Part shown: one piece after another, positions 21,217-29,426 of the stretch
How the letters are laid out: every line of letters starts with the position of its first letter
Numbering within the stretch: the first letter of the stretch is position 1
Assembly: GCF_008831285.2 (NCBI RefSeq)
Contig: NW_022204954.1
Coordinates: 1-35,342, forward strand
DNA from: Nymphaea colorata
Lineage: Eukaryota > Streptophyta > Magnoliopsida > Nymphaeales > Nymphaeaceae
Reading direction: 5' to 3'
Length of the DNA: 35,342 nucleotides
The notes under the pieces: model-generated
Told to the model about the DNA's origin: nothing
Databases searched by the model: none
The model's input: only the letters and a program-made list of their open reading frames with translations
Made by a program: the position numbers and the translations under genes

Positions 21217-22911
21217 ATGGAAAACGAGGGTATCACAGTTAAGAAAAACACATTCGTGCTTCCCTTCTCGGGGACCTCGATAGAAGTAAGCGGGAATTTC
21301 GACTCGGGAAATCTAAATTCCGCCTGCGTTAACCTCTAGAGTCAAGTATGAGATCTTTAACTAAGGAGATATAATTGCTTTTTGGGAAGGATAAGGAAGT
21401 GAAACCAAGTTCCAAGGGATGGTTTTACTTCTCGATTATGGCGGAAGAAAGCCTCGAAGCTGTCAAGCTGTATCTGCTTAAGGTCAATACTCTCTTTACT
21501 GCTGTAATTGATACATTATCTAGTCAAAGATATTCGATCTGTACAGACCGGTAGTCAGGTTCGAAGGAGAGCGATGGGAAAGATACTCCTCTCCCGTTGA
21601 TTTCGAGGCAACCATATAAGGAGATGCCAATTTTAAAATGACTGTTGACCTTCCAGCAAGGACAAAATTGTACGTAGCGCTCTGTTACCCTTGGTCTTTG
21701 AGGAAAATGAACAGTTTTTTGAAAAAATCGGAAAAATGGTGAGTCTGAAAGAAGATATCTACTACAATAAGTAAGTTTTGGTCCTATCACCCGAGCGTAA
21801 AGTTTAGATAATATAGAACGGCCTATTCATTTGGTGTCGGTATCAAGCAGTGATGCCCTCAAATACCCACCTGAGAAGTATCTGTAGCATCTCTTTCCAA
21901 ACAGGAACGAGGATCACTTCAGAGAAGTTCACAAGCCATTGATCCTGATCACCTCAAGAGTGCATCCCGGAGAAATCGGTTCCAGTTATGCCATGAAGGG
22001 ACTTCTTTAATTCTTGCTCAGCGATCATATATAAGCTGCCCAATTAAGAAAGGAGTTCTATTTCATGATCATACCCATGCTCAATCCTGATGGTGTCTAT
22101 AATGGAAATAACAGAATGGATAGTCTGGGTCAAAACCTAAATAGATTTTATCATCTTCCTGACCTGGCTCTTCAACCTTCCTGCTACGCGGTTAAATCCT
22201 TGGTCGAAAATACTCGTAAGTAACTTTTCGCCTTTTTGATTTCCACGGCCACGCCAATAAAAAAAGTTGCTTCCTCTTCGGAAACTACATAAACAATCAA
22301 CGATTGCATGCTGAGAGTGTTTTGTTCGCGAAACACCTCTCCACGATATGCGAGTATGTTGAGTTCAAGTCTTGCAATTTCAGCAAGAAACAGATGAGCT
22401 CCCGCGACAAAAATGAGGAAATGTCAAAGGAAGGCTGTGCTCGAGTGGTTGTTCATCGATGGACCAACTCTCCATATTGCTATACTCTCGAAACCGGCCT
22501 GTTCAAAAACGTGAAAGTTGATGAAAAGGCATCGTAAGGTATGGATAGAAGTTTTACGGTCCTGAGATATATGAAGAAGTCGGCGCAAAAATGCTGCTTT
22601 CCTTCTCTGCAATCCTCAAGAAGAACAAGGAAATCGAAGAGATGAGAAAATTCTGTGTGGACTACGTTGTAAGACTGGAGAAGATGACTTCCAAAAAGGA
22701 GAAGGTAAAGTTGTAGAAAGTGCCAAAATCCCTAAAATCAGTAAAATCATAAGACACCGAGGGAGACGAGCTGTCCAAGAAGTCCCTATAGGGTAAGTAG
22801 AACGAGCAATCAGGCGTAACTTCGACAGAGAGGGTGAAGTAGGTGAGTATGGCGTTGCATAGAAACAAGGGCCAATTACTGAACCTAAACGAAGACGAGG
22901 ATGATGAATGA
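21217..22911 (+). CDS. Cytosolic carboxypeptidase (M14D/CCP), tubulin deglutamylase family
   Basis: About 545 residues from ATG 21217 to TGA 22909-22911. The CCP N-terminal beta domain includes GWFYFSI, LYRPVVRFEGERWERY and YVALCYPWS. The zinc-peptidase motifs follow: TSRVHPGEIGSS (His and Glu ligands), PMLNPDGVYNGNNRMDSLGQ then NLNRFY (substrate-binding Arg/Asn), FDFHGHANKKSCFLFGNY (third ligand His), and YTLETGLF (catalytic Glu). The tail is basic and acidic in turn, ending LNEDEDDE. Size suggests the CCP5/6 branch. These enzymes remove glutamates from tubulin tails and tune axonemal microtubules, a central process in a ciliate. Three 20-nt introns are needed. Homopolymer breaks lie at A5 21732-21736, T5 22233-22237 and near T4 22552-22555; adding one base in each restores the family sequence. 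Confidence 0.88.
21346..21365 (+). other. 20-nt intron 1 of the CCP gene
   Basis: GTATGAGATCTTTAACTAAG. Retention gives TGA at once. Removal joins NLQSQ to EIQLLFGKD. Confidence 0.8.
21504..21523 (+). other. 20-nt intron 2 of the CCP gene
   Basis: GTAATTGATACATTATCTAG. Removal joins VNTLFTA to SKIFDLYRPVVRFEG, the expected CCP segment. Confidence 0.87.
21797..21816 (+). other. 20-nt intron 3 of the CCP gene
   Basis: GTAAAGTTTAGATAATATAG. Removal joins LVLSPE to QRPIHLVSVSSSD. Confidence 0.85.
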
Positions 22912-22974
22912 TAAATAGAATATACTGCTACATCAACCGTTTGTTTTCCGGTGATATAATATATACATATAACA

Positions 22975-24029
22975 ATGGAAAACTATTTCAGAGTCACATT
23001 CAAAGCGCAGCTGGTCAAGTTCGTCCTTGCCTTCAAAGCGGATTGCCATATCGATGTCTTTTGGAAAAAGGGTATATCAATATGAAATCTAGGTGAGAAG
23101 ATTGCGCAATCATCTAAGGTTCCATTCAATGCCACAGCCTATTTCAATTAGGAGCTAAGCATCAGTTGCAACATGGTCTTTGACCTGCAGACCAAGACAT
23201 TCAAATAAAAAATCGTAACTTTGCCATAAGGTTAGACCAAATTCGAGATCATTCTCTATACGGAAAAAGGAAACAAAAAAGTAGGAGAGATAAGGTTCGA
23301 TGTATCCAACTACCTTAATGAACGATTAAAAACGCCGAAAGAGTATGAGGTTCCTCTTGAAAAATGCCCGGATAAAAATGCAAGATTAATTTTCAAATTG
23401 TCAGCCAGTGTTGATTAGAAGATCAGTGCAGATGCTATAAGGTAATTGGAGGATAATTTAGTCACAGTTCATAAAAGACAGTAAACGTTGAGACTTTGCT
23501 ATAAGGCGGAGGGAAAAATCAGCTCCCATCAACCATCTTTGCACCATCTAATCCCTCTCAAATCTTGACTGCTAAAGATGCCAAAAGCGTTGATCAATAA
23601 TATAGAACATAAAAACGATCGAAGACTCAATCGTCAATCGATATGGCGGTTTCAAGATTGGCTGATGAGTCCTCCAGCGTATAGAAGAATAAGGACTTAT
23701 AAGCTGAGAATAAGCGGATGAGGGAAAAATTGAAAGATAAGGAAAGATTGATAAAGGAAAATGAGGAACTGAAGAAAAAGATAAAGAATGAAGAATATGA
23801 ATCGGTTAGAGAGCTCAAGGAAAAGATAGACTTGGGCAGGAAGGAAGTGGAAAAATTGCAATCAACTCTCAAGAAGCAGATCTTGCTGGAGAAATAAGTG
23901 AAGGCTATTTAGGAGGAAATTTTCAAATGCAAATACCAAATCATGAACGCTTTCAACTACGCCAACGAGAAAGGAGGAGGAAAGCTAATGTTTGAAATGC
24001 AGGAGGCCTGTGGTCTCAAATAAATTTGA
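22975..24029 (+). CDS. NT-C2 (EEIG1/EHBP1-type) domain plus coiled-coil protein
   Basis: About 344 residues from ATG 22975 to TGA 24027-24029. Residues 1-150 fit an N-terminal C2 domain: YFRVTFKAQLVKFVLAF, VFWKKGEK (the conserved W-K-R/K-G turn), FKQKIVTLPQGQ, and KKVGEIRFDVSNYL (the iG-x-x-x-hydrophobic-Asp-hydrophobic-S-x-Y pattern). NT-C2 domains bind membranes in endocytic and polarity adaptors. A Ser/Gln-rich linker (TAKDAKSVDQQYRTQKRSK) leads to a long charged coiled coil (ENKRMREKLKDKERLIKENE onward). A 21-nt intron at 23072-23092 is required. One A is missing from A5 at 23514-23518. The gene lies 63 nt after the CCP gene on the same strand. Partner proteins are unknown. Confidence 0.7.
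23072..23092 (+). other. 21-nt intron with in-frame TGA
   Basis: GTATAT...AATCTAG. It is the only placed intron whose length is a multiple of three, and it carries TGA in the reading frame. Removal joins FWKKG to EKIAQSS. Confidence 0.8.
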
Positions 24030-24282
24030 TTTCTCCATCGTTAATTCATACTTCGTCATTATACTTACATCAATAGGCATAATTTTTATACTTATTATGC
24101 CAAAAATATGCTACAATTCTATAATTTTGCATGTATTCTTGCGATTAGTGTGGCCATATTTCTTTATTGTCGAAAAAAACATATTAAATGAATATCGATT
24201 TTTATCAACCTGAGGTTTTAAGGTGACTTCATATTGGAATATTATCGTACCTGTGATTTGTATAATTATATACAAACTTTTT
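24030..24282. other. AT-rich intergenic gap
   Basis: Very T-rich, with hydrophobic chance ORFs on both strands. Nothing is recognised. Likely upstream region of the GTPase gene. Confidence 0.5.
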
Positions 24283-26579
24283 ATGGAAGAGCTTTTGTCC
24301 AAACTGAAGCCGTAGAGTCCAATACTGACAGACATTGAGAATTTGATGAAGGATATCGAGCGAGTGGACTCCAACCTTTCCTTCTAGTCGGTTCCCGACA
24401 AAGTCATCCTGCTACTCGGATAGACGAAAGCAGGAAAAACCACTCTGATGTATTACCTCCTGGGCAAGAAACTGATCAGGTGGTACAATTAAGAGTTCGG
24501 CCTTTACCAGATGAAACCTTAGGCCAGGATCTTCTAGGCGTTGATCGGTAACGATTACCAATCAACAACAGTTTACCCGAATATCCCTACCGAGCTGGGA
24601 GAGGACAAGGTTCTCATCATCGACATGCCAGGTACGTTATTTTCTACTTAGGTTTTAGCGATACGCGATGCATATACCGTCTTTTGAACATATACATCAT
24701 CAGGGAAGTGATTAAAAAGATCCGTTCGGTCCATGTCAGTTTGGTGATTCCGAACGAGACCTTAGATGGAAACTATTTGGTCAACATAATTTAAAAAAAT
24801 TGCCTTTTGCTCAACCGAAGACTCGTGGAGACTCCCGGCTGCATCAGCTTTATCTTGACGAAAATTGAAGACAAAGTCCAAGAGTTTGATACTTTTAAGT
24901 ATTATCTCGAAGAATTGAAGCAGGAACGAGACTTTGACCAGCTTAGTTAGGCCTTGAAGACTATCGTCAATGCCAAAATATACATGTTTGAAAATTCAGA
25001 CCCGAAAATCGAAGCTGGGGTTGCTTTGAAGACGCAAATCGTTGCAGAAAATCGTTTCTTCCAGACAGACGAAAAGCCGGACAACCTTCTTTCTGAGTCA
25101 TATGCCGACATTATCTCTGGTGATCAAGATTCTCAAAAATTTGCCAGTTTCATTGAGGAATTGCTTGACGGTGTAAAGGACACCTTGATCCTGATCATTA
25201 GGCTCTTCACAGCTGCAGTCAAATTGCACCACATTTAAGATTTCAAGTCACTATCGATATATGGAAGCCTATAGGAGGAAAAATTGATGAAGGAAATCAA
25301 CGGTTATGCAAAGCAACTTCATGCTTGCCAAGTATCAAGCTTGGAGATATCATTCAACGAAAATTGTGGAAGGATTGGTGAAGCAGAAAGTCTTTTGAGC
25401 TTGATGAAGAAGTTCTACAGTCCCCAAAAGGATGAACTGAGTCTCGATTTCTAGATCTTCAATGGAGAATTGGACATTTTCATTGAATGGTCCAGACTTT
25501 TCCACGCATAGGAGAGCAAAATTTCAAAGGAACTAAGAAAAAGATTGTATGATTTATTCAAATTCTGCACCAAAGTCTCTAAGACAATCAGTCACATCCA
25601 ACAATCCGACATCACTGCCAAATTCCGCATCTTTTGTGGCATCACTGCGATAAGGGATGCCATCGAAACCTACAAGCAAATTGCAAGTGAGCCTGACCTG
25701 ATAGCAAAGATAGCATAAAGTCCCATAGGATCACAAAAGCTATCGGAAAATGAAGAGTTCAAGCACATCCTTTACGACCTTAAGCCTAACTTTAGCTTTG
25801 GAGAGTTTGAAGAAGTGATATAGCACAAGAAAGTGGGCATTCGTGATAAGATAAAAAACAAGAAGATTCTCTAGACCATCTAAACAAGCAAGCAAGTCGA
25901 GCCTGTCCACTACAAGCACCGCTAATCGGGCCACGCCTCAATCATCTTCAGCTAGATCACCAAAGATGCCATCAAGACGATAAAAAACATGCCTCTTTAG
26001 AGCGCTTACCTGAAGAGCATCCTTCAGCTCATCACCAAGTTTAGACCTCAGTTTGAAAGATCAACCGATCCACTGAAAATCGAGTTCGGAATCGCTCTTT
26101 TCCGCAAGGCTGCGCAAATCCTTGAAAGATTGGAGCTCTATGAAGAAGGAGTTTTGTTTTTCCTTGCTGTTCCTGCAGAGATATAGGCGGAGAGGTTGAT
26201 AAACACCGGCATCGATTTCAACGAGATTTCCCAAGAGTTTATCAGGTCTATCCTTTTGCCTTACTATTCAAAGTGGAATCCCAGTTTCTCGATGGTGGAG
26301 ACTCTCTTCAACTACCTCACTCTCAACATCTATGACCCATCCTAGCTCCTCTAAAACTAGCTCTTGTTGGCCAATACCCTATAGGAGATGCACAACATCG
26401 ACTACAGTCAACTTCAGCCAATCAAAAGATTCGAGTTTGGCCTGTTGGAGATGATCGTATCTGAGGAAAGGAACTACCGAAACCATTTCATGGAGAGGGT
26501 GAAGCACAGCGAGGAGAGATTGGCAAGATCGAGGATGACTGGCCTGCAGAGAGAGCTAAATACTTTGAGAATCTAATGA
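24283..26579 (+). CDS. Large P-loop GTPase of unknown ciliate family
   Basis: About 758 residues from ATG 24283 to TGA 26577-26579, with one 20-nt intron at 24632-24651 and no other break. The GTPase domain occupies residues ~1-230: VILLLGQTKAGKTTLMYYLL (G1/P-loop), DYQSTTVYPN (G2 region), VLIIDMPGFSDTR (G3, intron inside the PGF), VSLVIPNETLDGN, and CISFILTKIEDK (G4-like T-K-x-E/D). The remaining ~500 residues are helical and charged, ending in EERNYRNHFMERVKHSEERL, and probably form a stalk or coiled coil. The shape resembles AIG1/dynamin-like or septin-like G proteins, but no lipid-binding or membrane segment is visible. It could act as a membrane- or filament-associated mechanochemical GTPase; that is inference only. 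Confidence 0.75.
24632..24651 (+). other. 20-nt intron of the GTPase gene
   Basis: GTACGTTATTTTCTACTTAG. It splits the Gly codon of DMPG|FSDTR in the G3 motif, and removal restores a frame that is open for the next 640 codons. Confidence 0.88.
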
Positions 26580-26629
26580 TTTTGGTTGTTATATTGCTTT
26601 TCTGATATGGCTAGCTATAATAATAAGAC

Positions 26630-27283
26630 ATGTGTAGGTCAGCCATGACAGTTACATTGGCATGCCTTCTGCTGGCATCTATCTCGGCCATGCATATCGA
26701 CCACCTCCAGCCCAAGATGGAAAGGGTCAAGGTGGATCTCTATTTCCAGTCGATTTGCCCAGAGAGTAGGGCTTTCCTCCTCGGTCCTCTGAAGGTTGCA
26801 GCCAATACCAAAGATTTCTGGAAGATATGCGACTTCAATCTTTACCCTTGGGGAAACGCCAATCGCAGAAAAAGAGGCAACGATTGGTAGATCATTTGCC
26901 AGCATGGGCCTAGGGAGTGTGAAGGAAACATCATTGAGACTTGCACATTGAAACTCTATGACAAATACTCTCAAGCCATTCCCTTCATCATTTGCCTTGA
27001 AGAGGGCTCCAATGATTGGACTGCAGCGGGGCAATCCTGCGCGAAGAAGCTCGGACTTGACTGGAAAAAGATCCACTCTTGTGCTACCTCTGACGTTGGT
27101 CATAAATACGAATTGGAGATGGCAGACGCTACTGAAAGCTTGCAGCCTGCAAGGACCAGAGTGCCATGGATTACGATCAACAAGACTCATTCAACGGAAG
27201 TCAATCAAAAGGTGCAAAAAGATTTGGTAGGCTATGTATGCTCTGTGTATCGTGGACCTCTCAAGATCGATGCCTGCAAATGA
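26630..27283 (+). CDS. GILT-like protein with degenerate active site (CPES)
   Basis: 217 residues from ATG 26630 to TGA 27281-27283, one TAG read as Gln. It has an N-terminal signal peptide (VTLACLLLASISAM). The fold matches gamma-interferon-inducible lysosomal thiol reductases: VKVDLYFQSICPES at the thioredoxin-like active site, then the family signature CQHGPRECEGN with following IIETC, and C-terminal conserved cysteines. The catalytic CxxC is CPES, so the resolving cysteine is replaced by serine. CxxS thioredoxin-fold proteins often act as isomerases or traps rather than reductases. It is a tandem duplicate of the gene at 27529, roughly two-thirds identical by eye. Likely targeted to the lysosomal/phagosomal pathway. 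A second Met lies five codons inside. Confidence 0.88.
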
Positions 27284-27288
27284 TACCT

Positions 27289-27331
<43 letters not shown>

Positions 27332-27528
27332 CACATTAATTAGATATCCCAATCATCAAAGTTAATAAAACTGTTTATCAATTACTTTTCTATCCAGCCT
27401 TCCCCTCGTTTTTATCTTCGCTTCTTTTGCCATTATGTCGTCATATAGCCTATAAATTCCTTTTAATGACACGCTTTGATACGTATTTAAATAAACCACT
27501 TGTCTAAGATAGTTATAATTCCTATCAT
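27284..27528. repeat. Intergenic gap with (CAAT)n microsatellite
   Basis: About ten perfect CAAT units run from 27291 to 27331, just after the stop of the first GILT-like gene. The rest is AT-rich and probably holds the 3' end of that gene and the promoter of the next. Confidence 0.9.
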
Positions 27529-28179
27529 ATGAACAGATCCCTTGTCCTTCTTCTCCTCGCCCTCCTGGCTTCGGTCTCTCTCGGCTTCAACCTGGTGACT
27601 CCCGAGCCCAACGACGACCGCGTTAAGGTGGATTTCTATTTCTAATCCCTCTGTCCCTACTGCCAGCAGTACATGGTGGGATCGCTCAAGACCGCAGCCA
27701 ACACTCCTGACTTCTGGAAGATCTGTGATTTCAACCTTTACCCCTACGGCAATGCCAGGAGAACTCAGAATGGCTCCAGCTGGTCATTCACCTGCCAACA
27801 TGGCCCCAGGGAGTGCGAGGGAAATCTCATTGAGACTTGCGCCTTGAGACTGTATGACAAGTACACTCAAGCCCTTCCCTTCATCATTTGCCTCGAGACT
27901 AACTCTAGCGACTGGACTGCTCAGGGCAAGAAATGTTCTCAGCAGCTCTCGCTCGACTGGAATGCCATCAGCAGTTGCGCTACCTCCCAGACCGGTATCA
28001 ACTACGAAGTTGAGATGGCGATTGCCACTGAGAAGCTTGTCCCCGCCCACACCTACGTCCCATGGGTCGTTGTCAACGGTGCTCACTCCCAGACCACTGA
28101 GAATGCAGTTCAAGCCAACATGGTCAGATACGTCTGCTCCATCTACAAGGGAACTGAGAAGATTGCCGCCTGCAAATGA
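27529..28179 (+). CDS. GILT-type lysosomal thiol reductase
   Basis: 216 residues from ATG 27529 to TGA 28177-28179. The signal peptide is LVLLLLALLASVSLG. The active site is VKVDFYFQSLCPYCQQ: an intact CxxC (CPYC), with the Gln before Ser coded by TAA; the paralogue has CAG there. The GILT signature CQHGPRECEGNLIETC is complete, and the C-terminal VCSIYKGTEKIAACK cysteines are kept. Normal family length. GILT reduces disulfides of substrates at acid pH in lysosomes; in a bacterivorous ciliate a role in digestive vacuoles is a reasonable inference. Codons are strongly C-ending, more than in neighbouring genes, which suggests high expression. Confidence 0.92.
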
Positions 28180-28278
28180 TACATCCATATCATCATCCCA
28201 CACCCATATATCCACAACATTTATACACTTTTTTCACGGATTCACCCATCCATTTTAAATAGATTGATAAGATTGTCT

Positions 28279-29308
28279 TCAGTTATATGAATCACTGATG
28301 CGCTTGATAAACTTCTCCAGGTTTATCTCGGCGACAGCCATGATCTTATGCCGATTCGGTATCTCTTCTGCTCGCAACCAATCAAAAACGAGCAAGCCGC
28401 GAGTGCGTTTGCCCTGAGTTTCCACTTCCCCGTAAGCCTCATAGTATGAGATGATATCTTCTGGGAAAAAGACGGGAATGCAAGCCAAAGGGTCGCATAT
28501 GGCTGGTCTGTGGGTTTTCAGGATTTCACTGTGGATATCATGGATGAATTTAGCCTTTTCTCTCGTTTATTCTGTGAACAATCCCAGCGTTTTCTTGGTG
28601 CCGAGGTCGAAGGAGAGGTCAAAGGAGTGGATGATGATCCTGGGGAAGACCTATATTATAAATGGTTGACCTTCATGGCGATGTGGGAGGCCTCTGCATC
28701 GAGGTAGAAGTTGAATTCTGCTGAAAAGAATTCCCTTATTCCGAAAGCCGATATGGAACCGCCCATGAGACTTAGCAGGCCAAGCTTGTCCCCAATCGAG
28801 TTGTCAGCGTGGTATGCCAAGGCGAGGTTGGTGAGGGGACCGATCGCGATTACGGCTACGTCTCCAGGGTGGGCGTTGATGCTCTCCACGAGAAAATCCA
28901 CAGCATTTTCCCTGAGCAGGTCACCCCGCCACCTCTTTTCTGCTTTTAGTTTCTGGACGTAGATTTGTTGATGATTCCCCAATCCGTCTTTACTGAAATA
29001 GTAGTCCTTGTGTGTGGGTCCCAAGAGTGCCAATTTGGATCCTGGATCATGCGAGATGTACCTTTGTATACGGGGATATCGGCTCCGCATATGGACACGC
29101 TGATGAGGACGTTGATAGCCACATCATCGAGACAGGCATTGCCGTCGATGCAGGTGATACCGAGGATGATCTTTCCGGTGCGGCGGGCCTAGTTGATGGC
29201 TAGGATGATTGCCTGGGAATCGTCCCCTCCAGCATCGGTATCTATGATGACGTACTTGCATGAGGGGATGTTGAGACTGGAAGCAGGCAGTTTCTTTCGG
29301 ATTTGCAT
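28279..29308 (-). CDS. Inosine-uridine preferring nucleoside hydrolase family protein
   Basis: About 329 residues (family 310-340) from ATG 29308 to TGA 28281-28279. The calcium- and ribose-binding N-terminal motif is YVIIDTDAGGDDSQAI (DxDxGxDD type). Further family blocks are CIDGNACLDDVAINV, DYYFSKDGLGN, VAVIAIGPLTNLALA, GGSISAFGIREFFSAEFNFY (NAEFN-type loop), and CDPLACIPVFFP near the C-terminus with the Asp that binds calcium. Such enzymes cleave the N-glycosidic bond of nucleosides for purine/pyrimidine salvage, on which many ciliates depend. Two 20-nt introns are required, and both restore family blocks. It converges with the GILT gene, 99 nt away. Confidence 0.92.
28651..28670 (-). other. 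20-nt intron 2 of the nucleoside hydrolase gene
   Basis: GTCAACCATTTATAATATAG on the minus strand, the only placed intron not starting GTA. Removal joins ASHIAMK to VFPRIIIHSFDLS. Confidence 0.85.
29042..29061 (-). other. 20-nt intron 1 of the nucleoside hydrolase gene
   Basis: GTACATCTCGCATGATCCAG on the minus strand. Removal joins DIPVYKG to SKLALLGPTHKDYY. Confidence 0.87.
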
Positions 29309-29426
29309 CAGTATTGATATATTTATAAAGTAATCAAGATACAATATAACCAGGAACGAGGGAAAGGGGTATCGGGTGGGGGATAGAAAGGAGGGAGTTT
29401 TCTTTTTGAACTTTAAATTATAATTT

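Noticed and set aside
1427-23518. Euplotes-type programmed +1 frameshifting
   Set aside because: The breaks are not at AAA-TAA/TAG shift sites, TAA/TAG are sense codons here, and the sites are homopolymers where a base is missing.
26639-27190. 183-codon minus-strand ORF
   Set aside because: Antisense shadow of the GILT-like gene, whose signal peptide and signature motif are on the plus strand.
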